32,342 nucleotides of DNA, taken from NCBI GenBank assembly GCA_001769835.1, contig MEPR01000085.1, positions 1 to 32,342 of the forward strand. Direction: 5' to 3'. This DNA is from Bdellovibrionales bacterium GWB1_55_8. Its GTDB lineage: Bacteria; Bdellovibrionota; UBA1018. Positions 25,649 to 32,342 of this stretch are shown here, piece by piece. A model generated the notes under the pieces. It had not been told where the DNA came from, did not search any database, and saw only the letters and a list, made by a program, of their open reading frames with translations. Numbering within the stretch: position 1 is the stretch's first letter; each line of letters begins with the position of its first letter. The position numbers were made by a program, and so were the translations under genes.

Positions 25649-27844
25649 TCAGCCTTCCTTTCGTTTACCAATCGTGTTTGGGCGCCAGCGACGTAAAAGC
25701 AGTGAATTGCTGACAACGGAAACCGAACTCATTGCCATTGCCGCGCCTGCGATCACGGGATTCAGCATCCCCGCGGCAGCAAGCGGGATCCCCAAGACGT
25801 TGTAGATGAAAGCGAAGAAAAGATTCTGGCGAATTTTGCCAAGAGTCGCGCGAGAAAGGCTGATCGCATCGGATACGCTCGTCAGGTCGTTTCGGACGAG
25901 CGTGATATCGGCAGCCTCGATGGCCACGTCCGCTCCCGCTCCTATCGCAAATCCGACATCGGCCGCGGCCAAAGCGGGGGCATCATTGATTCCATCCCCC
26001 ACCATTCCGACCACATTTCCTGCGCCTCGGGCCTGGCTTACCTGTGCCGCTTTCCCTTCGGGGAGAACTCCCGAAAAATAGCGCGGGATCCCGGCCTGTT
26101 CCGCGATTACAGCGGCGGTACGCGCGTTATCACCCGTCATCATGATGACTTCGACACCCTGCTTTTTAAGAAGGGTGATCGCGTGAAGTGAGCTGGCGCG
26201 AATGGGATCGGATAGGATCAGGAAGCCCAGGGTCTTTTCGGTGGAGGCAATTGCAACGATGGTTCCAGGTCGTCTGGACAGTTCTTCAGCCAATGCGTCC
26301 GGTGCTTGGTGGCCCAGCTCAGATACGAAATCAAGGGAACCAAGCCTGTAGCGAGTGCCGGCAACCTCGCCTTCGACGCCCTTGCCAGGAACCGCGGCAA
26401 AATTCCTCAATTCGCCAGGAACAGTGGCGTTCATTGCCGCGCGGTCCAGAATCGCTCGTGCAAGCGGATGGGTGGAACCCTGCTCCAGGCTGGCAGCTAT
26501 GCGGAAGAGTTCCTTTTCGGTCGTATCGCTGAGTGGGATGGCAGCGGTGATCGAAGGACGCCCTTCGGTTAAAGTTCCTGTTTTGTCCACAATCAGTGTT
26601 TTTATCTTCTCGGCTCTCTCAAGCGCCGCCGCGTTCCTGACCAGAATTCCAGCACGGGCGCCGCTTCCGGTGCCCACCATGATTGCGGTAGGCGTCGCAA
26701 GTCCGAGGGCGCACGGACAGGCAATGACCATCACTGCGACAGCATTGATCAAGGCAGTCGTGAAATCACCTCCGAGCCACCACCAACCGATGAAGGTGAA
26801 CAGGCTGATGGCTGTGACCACGGGCACGAAAATTCCGGATATGCGATCCGCAAGACGCTGGATTGGCGCCTTGGATCCCTGGGCCTCTTCAACGAGGCGC
26901 ACGATTCGGGCGAGCGCCGTCTGGTCACCAACGCCCGTTGCCCGGCAGCGAAGCAAGCCATTGGAATTTTGAGTGGCGGCAAAGATCTTCATCCCGACGG
27001 CCTTATCCACCGGCAGGCTCTCGCCCGTCAGCATGGATTCATTCACGGAGGAGAGTCCTTCGAGGACTTCGCCGTCGACAGGAACGCTTTCACCTGCTCG
27101 AACAAGAAAAATGTCGCCGCGTCTGATCTCGTCAGTGGGTAGCTCCACCACCTTGCCATCGCGCTCGACATGAGCTGTTTTCGGTTGAAGCTTCAAGAGC
27201 TCCTCGATCGCTGCGGAAGTTTTTCCCTTGGCGCGCGCTTCCAGCAGTTTTCCCATGAGCACCAACGTGACGATTGCCGCGCTTGCCTCGAAATAGACGT
27301 GAAGCGGCAAGTCGAAAACTGTCACCACAGCGCTGAAGAAGTACGCCATGCTTGTCCCGAGTGCGACCAGTACGTCCATGTTCGCACCGCCTCCGCGAAG
27401 CGCGTGCCAGGCGCCGATATAGAAACGGCGACCGATCCAGAATTGCACGGGCGTGGCCAGGGCCAGCTGCGCCCATCGTGGGATGAACTCGTGGTGCGCG
27501 GCTCCTGTGAACATTGCGCCCATTTCGAACAGAAAGGGAGCCGTCAGCGCGAGAGAGAAAAGAAACACACGTCGATCATGTTCGTAGGCTTCGGCTCGCC
27601 GTTTCTTGTCCTCTGAGGGTGAAATTTCGTGAATTTCACGGGCACCGTAGCCGGCTTTTTTGACGACTTCCATCAGTCGTTCGGCGGTGACTTGTGAACC
27701 GTCGAACTCGATTCTCGCCTTTTCGGCGGGCAGGTTAACGGTCGCCTTTACACCCGGCTGACGATTCAACGCCTTTTCAACGCGCGTTGAACACGCGGCA
27801 CAGGTCATTCCGTCAATGAAGAGCTCTAATTTTTGGCGCGGCAC
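25649..27844 (-). CDS. copA: Copper-exporting P1B-type ATPase CopA
   Basis: This 731-residue pump has one N-terminal metal-binding domain (GMTCAACS), membrane helices, the CPC ion site in [13 protein letters not shown], the phosphorylation motif DKTGTLTEG, the HP motif in STHPLARAI, and the hinge [10 protein letters not shown]. The last helices carry [11 protein letters not shown] and [10 protein letters not shown], the pattern of Cu(I) pumps. It exports Cu(I) from the cytoplasm using ATP. The start is GTG, six bases after a -10 element and without a Shine-Dalgarno. The first gene of the copper operon, it is followed by copZ and a YkgJ-type gene. Confidence 0.95.
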   Translation of the reverse strand: MPRQKLELFIDGMTCAACSTRVEKALNRQPGVKATVNLPAEKARIEFDGSQVTAERLMEVVKKAGYGAREIHEISPSEDKKRRAEAYEHDRRVFLFSLALTAPFLFEMGAMFTGAAHHEFIPRWAQLALATPVQFWIGRRFYIGAWHALRGGGANMDVLVALGTSMAYFFSAVVTVFDLPLHVYFEASAAIVTLVLMGKLLEARAKGKTSAAIEELLKLQPKTAHVERDGKVVELPTDEIRRGDIFLVRAGESVPVDGEVLEGLSSVNESMLTGESLPVDKAVGMKIFAATQNSNGLLRCRATGVGDQTALARIVRLVEEAQGSKAPIQRLADRISGIFVPVVTAISLFTFIGWWWLGGDFTTALINAVAVMVIACPCALGLATPTAIMVGTGSGARAGILVRNAAALERAEKIKTLIVDKTGTLTEGRPSITAAIPLSDTTEKELFRIAASLEQGSTHPLARAILDRAAMNATVPGELRNFAAVPGKGVEGEVAGTRYRLGSLDFVSELGHQAPDALAEELSRRPGTIVAIASTEKTLGFLILSDPIRASSLHAITLLKKQGVEVIMMTGDNARTAAVIAEQAGIPRYFSGVLPEGKAAQVSQARGAGNVVGMVGDGINDAPALAAADVGFAIGAGADVAIEAADITLVRNDLTSVSDAISLSRATLGKIRQNLFFAFIYNVLGIPLAAAGMLNPVIAGAAMAMSSVSVVSNSLLLRRWRPNTIGKRKEG

Positions 27845-27850
27845 CGGGGG

Positions 27851-27879
27851 AACATAGTCCTCGGAACGGGGAGCGTCAA
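27851..27879 (-). promoter_or_regulatory. Promoter of the copper operon, leaderless start
   Basis: Read on the minus strand, TTGACG (27879-27874), a 17-bp spacer and TATGTT (27856-27851) form a good promoter. Six bases then lead to the GTG at 27844, so the transcript probably begins at the start codon. The 17-bp spacing differs from the 19-bp spacing of CueR/MerR-controlled copA promoters, and no CueR-like dyad is visible between the hexamers. Confidence 0.6.
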
Positions 27880-27895
27880 GCCGTGCCAGGTTTCT

Positions 27896-28108
27896 TTATG
27901 CCGCCGCTTGTCTCTTCTCGCGTTCGTACTGCGATCGCAATGAGGCAATCACGCTATCGGCACAGGCGTCCAGACTGACAAAATTTTCGCCCGGGTTCAC
28001 GCCGGCGATAACGGCCGCGAGTTCACATTGTTCGCCCGATAATTTAACGAGGTTTCCGGATGTAAGTATTCGTTTGATAGCGAAGTGCAGGAAGTCGCGT
28101 TGAGCCAT
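27896..28108 (-). CDS. Small 70-aa protein of unknown function
   Basis: The product is short and mostly helical, beginning MAQRDFLHFAIKRILTSGNL and ending in basic and Ala residues. It has no signal peptide or membrane segment and I recognise no family. GAGG lies a few bases before the ATG, which is seven bases after the CBS-gene stop. The two are therefore almost certainly co-translated, suggesting a related function. Confidence 0.65.
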   Translation of the reverse strand: MAQRDFLHFAIKRILTSGNLVKLSGEQCELAAVIAGVNPGENFVSLDACADSVIASLRSQYEREKRQAAA

Positions 28109-28115
28109 GGTGACC

Positions 28116-28553
28116 TCACGCTGCCTGTTTGTGAGACGGTTCAGAGACTTTCTCGATCACCTCGCCCGCAAGTTTCTGGTCTTTCACATGGACGGCCAGA
28201 TCCCCCAATGAGACCATTCCGACCATCCGTTTCTTGCGGTTCATGATGGGAAGCCTGCGCACTTGTTTCTTTTCCATCAGTTCCGCCGCCCCCTCGACCT
28301 GGTCGTCTTCAAAGGCGTAAATGATCGAGGACGTGGTCATGACATCGCGGACAAAAGTCTGTTTCGGATCCTGGCCTACGGAAATGGACCGCACGACAAT
28401 GTCGCGGTCCGTGATAATTCCGACCAGCCGATCATTATCGCAAACGGGCAGCGCGCCTACATCAGTGTCGTCCATTTTCTTGGCCGCTGCTTCCACAGTC
28501 GCATCGGGTGTAATGATTTCTACTTGGGTGGTCATGATATCTTTCAGTTGCAT
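28116..28553 (-). CDS. CBS-pair domain protein
   Basis: This 145-residue protein consists of two CBS motifs: IMTTQVEIITPDATVEAA...VGIITDRDI (about 6-65) and DVMTTSSIIYAFEDDQVEGA...VGMVSLGDLAV (about 74-130). It closely matches stand-alone CBS-pair proteins of the HRP1 type, which bind adenosine nucleotides and act as energy or stress sensors; the partner is unknown. The frame is open upstream to 28754, but GAAGGAG five bases before the ATG at 28553 and family alignment fix the start. It is divergent from an alpha/beta hydrolase gene and followed by a 70-codon gene. Confidence 0.88.
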   Translation of the reverse strand: MQLKDIMTTQVEIITPDATVEAAAKKMDDTDVGALPVCDNDRLVGIITDRDIVVRSISVGQDPKQTFVRDVMTTSSIIYAFEDDQVEGAAELMEKKQVRRLPIMNRKKRMVGMVSLGDLAVHVKDQKLAGEVIEKVSEPSHKQAA

Positions 28554-28646
28554 GGGGTCTCCTTCAAAAATAGTTCCGCGGTGCGCAAGGTGCTTTCTGA
28601 CCAGTAGGCAGCTGCAATCCCCATTCCCCTCTGGTATGCATCTCGT

Positions 28647-29402
28647 ATGATTTTCGATACGGGCGAGCGAAATCTGCCGCCGGTTTTTCTTCTGCACGCT
28701 TTTCCGCTGGATCATCAGATGTGGTTTTCTCAGGTGGAGGCCCTTCGTGGACAATGTCGCGTGATCGCGCCGGATTTTCAGTCAACAGGCGGCGTTCTTC
28801 TCGAACATCTGGTGGACGATGTTTTTACTCTTCAGGACGAGCTGGGGACCGGACCCGCGGTCTTCGTCGGACTGTCCATGGGCGGGTATGTGGCCTTGCG
28901 TGCGATCGAGCGGGACGCATCGCGTTTCAAAGGCCTGATCCTTTGTGATACCCGCGCTGAAGCGGATTCAAATGCGGCTAAAATCAAGCGTGCTGATTCC
29001 ATCCGCTTCATTCGAACCGCCGGCGTCGAACGGTATATCGACGACTTCCTGAAGAATGTGCTCGCTCCCGGCACGTTCACAAAATTTCCAGAACTCGTGG
29101 GCCGGATTCGGGAGATCGCCCGATCGCGTTCCGCTGATTCGGTTTGTTCGGTGCTGATAGCCTTGGCGGCTAGAACGGACACCTCTGCCGTACTTCCGCA
29201 AATTCGAGTCCCCACGCTGTTGCTGGGGGGGGAGCAGGACGCACTCACGCCGCCCCCGGTGCTTCAAAAGATACAGGCCCAAATACCCCGATCAGAAATG
29301 CGCCTCATTCCGGATGCGGGACATTTTCCGAATATGGAGAACCCCTCCGCCTTCAACCGCGAAATAACTAGGTTTATTTCGCAGGTAATCGCCTACTCTT
29401 GA
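28647..29402 (+). CDS. Alpha/beta-hydrolase fold protein
   Basis: This 251-residue protein has the fold's landmarks: the oxyanion-hole region LLHAFPLDHQMW, the nucleophile elbow GLSMGGY with the catalytic Ser, the acid in GGEQDALTP, and the catalytic His in DAGHFPNMENP. This pattern is shared by esterases, 3-oxoadipate enol-lactone hydrolases and related enzymes, so the substrate is not predictable. No Shine-Dalgarno is present; an extended -10-like TGGTATGCA ends six bases before the ATG. An upstream ATG at 28636 runs into a stop at once. Confidence 0.85.
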   Translation: MIFDTGERNLPPVFLLHAFPLDHQMWFSQVEALRGQCRVIAPDFQSTGGVLLEHLVDDVFTLQDELGTGPAVFVGLSMGGYVALRAIERDASRFKGLILCDTRAEADSNAAKIKRADSIRFIRTAGVERYIDDFLKNVLAPGTFTKFPELVGRIREIARSRSADSVCSVLIALAARTDTSAVLPQIRVPTLLLGGEQDALTPPPVLQKIQAQIPRSEMRLIPDAGHFPNMENPSAFNREITRFISQVIAYS

Positions 29403-29438
29403 TCCGGCGAACGAAGCCTGGCTAAGTGTTTTATAGAA

Positions 29439-30716
29439 TTGAAAAAAACGTTCTTTGCGGCGATAGTCTGCGCCGTGTTGAAATCAGTGTACGGGCAAAT
29501 AGTTTTGGGTCTTCTGCTGGCGGGCGCGTCGCTTCCCTGGGCCGCTCTTGCGGAGGTTCAGGGGCTGGTCGCTCCTGGAATCGATGTGCTGACCGAAGAC
29601 GGCTTTCGGTCGCTTGCCGGGCTTCGTGTCGGGCTGATTACAAATCACACTGGCCGCACGCGATCCGGCGAAAGTACGATTGACCGGTTATTTGATTCCT
29701 CGAAGGCTGCGGGATTTCGCCTGGTTTCGCTTTTCTCTCCTGAGCATGGCATTCGCGGGGACCTCGATGAGGCGGTTGATTCCGGCGTCGATGCGAAAAC
29801 AGGCCTCCCCATCCACAGCCTTTACGGAAAGACGCAGAAGCCAACGCGCGCGATGCTCAAGGATCTGGACGTACTGGTGTTCGATATCCAAGATATCGGA
29901 ACGCGATTTTATACTTATATCGGTACGATGGCGCTGGCCATGCAAGCCGCGGCAGAGTCCGGGAAGAAGTTCATCGTACTGGATCGACCGAACCCGATCG
30001 GTGGCGCGGTCGAAGGTGCTGTTCCAGACGCTTCTGTTTGCGGCGGGATCACATGCATTTATCCAATTCCCACTCGACATGGGATGACAGTGGGCGAACT
30101 TGCAAAGTACTTTAATGAGCAGTTTGGAATAAAGGTCGGCCTCGAGATCATCGCGATGCGCGGGTGGCGGAGATCCATGTATTTTGACCAGACAGGGCTG
30201 ACCTGGGTGAACCCTTCTCCTAATATGAAAACGCTTGAGGGCGCCATTCTTTACCCGGGAATGGGTACGGCTGAGACAACGGATCTCTCGGTCGGCCGCG
30301 GAACGGAGCGTCCTTTTGAGCTTTACGGAGCCCCTTACTTCAACGCGAGCAAGATCGTCGCGAATCTGAATCGAAGAGGCATTCCCGGTGTCAGTTTCGA
30401 AGAGACGTCCTTTGTGCCTACTGCGCCTTATCATCCTTATCGCGGAAAGCGTTGTCCCGGAGTGTCCGTGACCATCACGGATCGCGACAACCTGAATTCG
30501 GTATTGGCCGGATTGCATCTGGTTCAGGCGATCTATGAGGTCCATCCTTCGCGCTACACCGCGACAACGGGCTTTCAGACCGAGGTCGGCGATTCCGACG
30601 CCTGGCGGCTTCTGACCCGGGAGCGGCGCACACCTGAGCAGGTCATGCAGCGCTGGGATTCAGGGCTCTCTCGGTTCATTGAGATGCGGCGTCCATTTCT
30701 ACTTTATGGGGAATAG
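29439..30716 (+). CDS. NamZ-like exo-beta-N-acetylmuramidase (GH171, DUF1343)
   Basis: This exported protein is up to 425 residues and matches the DUF1343/NamZ family: GLITNHTGRTRSG, then SLFSPEHGIRGDLDEAVDSG (with the Glu-His pair at the putative active site), VFDIQDIGTRFYTY, DRPNPIGG and GTAETTDLSVGRGTERPFE. Known NamZ enzymes release MurNAc from the non-reducing ends of peptidoglycan fragments during cell-wall turnover. The start is uncertain. TTG at 29439 gives an N region with a double hydrophobic stretch, while GTG or TTG near 29474-29477 gives a conventional signal peptide ending AALAEV. Neither has a Shine-Dalgarno site. Confidence 0.88.
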   Translation: MKKTFFAAIVCAVLKSVYGQIVLGLLLAGASLPWAALAEVQGLVAPGIDVLTEDGFRSLAGLRVGLITNHTGRTRSGESTIDRLFDSSKAAGFRLVSLFSPEHGIRGDLDEAVDSGVDAKTGLPIHSLYGKTQKPTRAMLKDLDVLVFDIQDIGTRFYTYIGTMALAMQAAAESGKKFIVLDRPNPIGGAVEGAVPDASVCGGITCIYPIPTRHGMTVGELAKYFNEQFGIKVGLEIIAMRGWRRSMYFDQTGLTWVNPSPNMKTLEGAILYPGMGTAETTDLSVGRGTERPFELYGAPYFNASKIVANLNRRGIPGVSFEETSFVPTAPYHPYRGKRCPGVSVTITDRDNLNSVLAGLHLVQAIYEVHPSRYTATTGFQTEVGDSDAWRLLTRERRTPEQVMQRWDSGLSRFIEMRRPFLLYGE

Positions 30717-30884
30717 GGCATAACGGCTCCTTGTCGGACGTTGACACCCGATATAAACCTTAGTAGTGAACCTTGTTTCCTGACTCAATCAGAGGTTTAA
30801 ATCCATTGTGGAAGTCGCCGAATTAAGGTTCAAGGGCGACGGTCCACAGGCTCCGTCGCGTAGTACCGGCTTCAAGGAAAGAAC
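30717..30884 (+). promoter_or_regulatory. mgtE upstream region with promoter and alternative leader hairpins
   Basis: A perfect TTGACA (30741-30746) with a weak -10 TAGTGA 17 bp on (30764-30769) predicts a leader of about 109 nt. Within it GTCGCC (30814-30819) can pair with GGCGAC (30835-30840), while GCGACGG (30836-30842) can instead pair with CCGTCGC (30853-30859); the two stems exclude each other. An open frame from GTG 30808 ends in the TGA that overlaps the mgtE ATG. No match to the known M-box magnesium riboswitch is apparent by eye. Confidence 0.4.
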
Positions 30885-32228
30885 ATGAAAGAGAGCGAAG
30901 ACAACGAATCCGAGATCGTCGACGAAAAGTCGGAGCTCGATCGCGTTCAGGAGCACTGGCCGAGCCTCTCTCATGACGACAGACTTGAAGCGTTCAAATC
31001 CTTGCCTCGTGCGGACGCCGAAGAGCTTTTTATCAGCCTGGGTCCGTCTGACCAGCGCGGTCTGCTCGAGGAACGCCCTTGGCCGGAAAAGCGCTCGTGG
31101 GTTCGTCTGCTTGCTCCTGACGACGCCGCGGACTTGATTCAGGAATTTCCGAGCGACGAGCGCGGCAGGGTGATTTCACTGCTCGATCCCGTCACGGCAA
31201 AAGAGATCACCGCTCTTCTGGCATACGCAGAGGATGAAGCCGGCGGTCTCATGAATCCTCGTTTTATCCGCTTACGACCTGATGTCACGGTTGACGTGGC
31301 CATTCGGTATTTGCGGGCGCAAGCGCGTGGCACCGCTGAAACGATTCACTACGGCTACGTGCTTGATCCAGATCAGCGTCTGCTTGGCACGGTGTCTTTC
31401 CGCGAGCTGCTTTTGGAATCTCCGGAAAAGCTCGTTTCGGACATCATGACGACCGATCTCGTGACTTTGCCGGAGCAGATGGACCAGGAGCAGGTCAGCC
31501 GCGAATTCGCGAAGTATGACCTGGCCTCCCTGCCCGTCGTCGATGACCACGGCAGGATGAAGGGTATCGTTACGGTCGACGACGTCGTGGACGTAGTTGA
31601 AGAAGAAGCGACCGAAGACATTCAGAAACTCGGTGGTTCTGAAGCACTTGACGAACCTTACATGCAGATCTCCCTGCTCCGGATGATTCGGAAACGCGCG
31701 ATCTGGCTCGTGGTTCTTTTCTTTGGCGAAATGCTCACGACGATTGCCATGGGGCACTATGAACTCGATATTCAACGAGCGGTGGTGCTTGCGCTTTTCA
31801 TTCCGCTCATCATCAGCAGTGGAGGCAACTCGGGATCGCAGGCCACCAGTATGATCATTCGAGCCATCGCGCTTCAGGAAATCCGTTTACGCGACTGGTG
31901 GCGGGTTCTGATGCGCGAGTTACTTACTGGCTTATCTCTCGGGGCCATATTGGGTACCATCGGATTCTTGAGGATCATGTTGACTCCCGCACGTGAGGAC
32001 GCTTTCGGCGCACATTATATGCAGCTCGGGCTGACTGTTTCAGCCAGTTTGGTGGGTGTCGTCCTGTTAGGGAGTGTCACGGGAGCCATGCTGCCGTTCC
32101 TGTTGCGCCGAATCGGTCTTGACCCTGCAGCCGCTTCAGCACCCCTGGTCGCGACGCTCGTTGACGTGACCGGGCTGATCCTCTATTTCACATTTGCCAG
32201 CTTGATCCTGGGTGGCGCACTTTTCTGA
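30885..32228 (+). CDS. mgtE: Magnesium transporter MgtE
   Basis: This 447-residue protein has the MgtE layout: an acidic N-terminal helical domain (about 1-125), a CBS pair (about 130-255, with IMTTDLVTLPEQM and GIVTVDDVVDVVEEE), a plug helix, and five transmembrane helices. SSGGNSGSQATSMIIRAIAL in helix 2 is the family signature. It is a Mg2+ channel of the inner membrane, gated by Mg2+ binding to the cytoplasmic domains; the many Asp/Glu residues in the N and CBS domains fit that role. AAGGAAAG lies a few bases before the ATG. The stop abuts the stop of the next, opposite gene within TGATCA. Confidence 0.94.
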   Translation: MKESEDNESEIVDEKSELDRVQEHWPSLSHDDRLEAFKSLPRADAEELFISLGPSDQRGLLEERPWPEKRSWVRLLAPDDAADLIQEFPSDERGRVISLLDPVTAKEITALLAYAEDEAGGLMNPRFIRLRPDVTVDVAIRYLRAQARGTAETIHYGYVLDPDQRLLGTVSFRELLLESPEKLVSDIMTTDLVTLPEQMDQEQVSREFAKYDLASLPVVDDHGRMKGIVTVDDVVDVVEEEATEDIQKLGGSEALDEPYMQISLLRMIRKRAIWLVVLFFGEMLTTIAMGHYELDIQRAVVLALFIPLIISSGGNSGSQATSMIIRAIALQEIRLRDWWRVLMRELLTGLSLGAILGTIGFLRIMLTPAREDAFGAHYMQLGLTVSASLVGVVLLGSVTGAMLPFLLRRIGLDPAAASAPLVATLVDVTGLILYFTFASLILGGALF

Positions 32229-32342
32229 TCAGCGTTTTTCTCCGCAGCGGAGCATCTGCTTTCCGTAGTACGGATTGGCGACGGGTCCCGATTTCTGAAG
32301 CCAGGAGCCCGGGGCCATCGAGCAGTACACTTCGTCCGTGCC
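32229..32342 (-). CDS. C-terminal end of a minus-strand gene cut by the window edge
   Basis: One minus-strand frame is open from the window edge and ends in TGA at 32231-32229, giving the last 37 residues, including VYCSMAPGSW, VANPYYGKQM and RCGEKR. Two Cys, two Met and the 'NPYYG..M..CG' ending recall the C-terminal tails of some periplasmic metal-efflux adaptors or copper-binding proteins, but I cannot confirm this. The stop codon is immediately adjacent to the mgtE stop (TGATCA), so the two genes meet tail to tail with no space. Confidence 0.6.
   Translation of the reverse strand, partial: GTDEVYCSMAPGSWLQKSGPVANPYYGKQMLRCGEKR

Noticed and set aside
27851-27879. CueR/MerR-type operator at the copA promoter
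   Set aside because: Such promoters have a 19-20-bp spacer with an internal dyad. Here the spacer is 17 bp and no dyad is present.
28554-28754. Longer N terminus of the CBS-pair protein
   Set aside because: The extension overlaps the divergent hydrolase gene and has no CBS similarity; GAAGGAG directly precedes the ATG at 28553.
30717-30884. M-box (ykoK) magnesium riboswitch upstream of mgtE
   Set aside because: The region is long enough for part of one, but I cannot find the conserved core helices and loops. Only simple alternative stems are visible.

Overview
The window is about 32 kb of dense, apparently chromosomal DNA from a Gram-negative bacterium of moderately high GC content. It has outer-membrane barrel candidates, lipoproteins and Sec signal peptides. 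No gap between genes exceeds 300 bases, and I see no rRNA, tRNA, CRISPR array, insertion sequence or phage gene. The mix (MutS2, EpmA-type lysyltransferase, a GH171-type exo-muramidase, an isolated CpaF ATPase, several lineage-restricted envelope proteins) would fit Bdellovibrionota/Oligoflexia or another former deltaproteobacterial group. That placement is inference, not something the sequence proves.

Left part (1-5.1 kb): mutS2 on the minus strand; a divergent SprT-like zinc metalloprotease; an ADP-ribose-pyrophosphatase-like Nudix hydrolase whose 3' end overlaps sprT tail to tail by 63 bp; a small exported protein; and a stripped-down AAA+ regulator that lacks the sigma-54 contact loop. 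Next (5.1-9.7 kb) comes a tightly coupled four-gene operon for a BMP-type nucleoside ABC importer: binding protein, double ATPase and two permeases. At 9.7-12.2 kb lie an outer-membrane barrel candidate, a lipoprotein and a BKACE (Kce-family) beta-keto acid cleavage enzyme in overlapping order. They are followed on the opposite strand by an 833-residue exported protein that I do not recognise and by a CpaF-like secretion ATPase.

Middle (16-24.7 kb): an RluA-family pseudouridine synthase runs into a heterodimeric ABC exporter pair, the second member of which lacks about 28 residues of its helical subdomain. An EF-P lysyltransferase (epmA) is divergent from a CoA-pyrophosphatase-type Nudix gene. 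Three envelope genes of unknown function follow. At 24.8 kb a 24-codon gene encodes an extremely basic Lys/Thr/Ala peptide. It has a good ribosome binding site, a promoter overlapped by a perfect 16-bp palindrome, and a strong hairpin downstream.

Right part (25-32.3 kb): a copper operon on the minus strand (copA, copZ and a YkgJ-type cysteine-cluster protein, coupled by 1-nt and 4-nt junctions); a CBS-pair protein with a 70-residue partner, divergent from an alpha/beta hydrolase; a NamZ-like peptidoglycan exo-muramidase; and an MgtE magnesium transporter with a structured leader. The window ends inside a minus-strand gene.

A theme across the window is that several genes at the start of transcription units have no Shine-Dalgarno sequence but do have a -10-like hexamer 6-7 nt before the start codon (best at copA and cpaF). 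This suggests leaderless mRNAs. Genes inside operons or with longer leaders (copZ, the CBS gene, the 9.7-kb barrel gene, the basic peptide) have clear Shine-Dalgarno sites.
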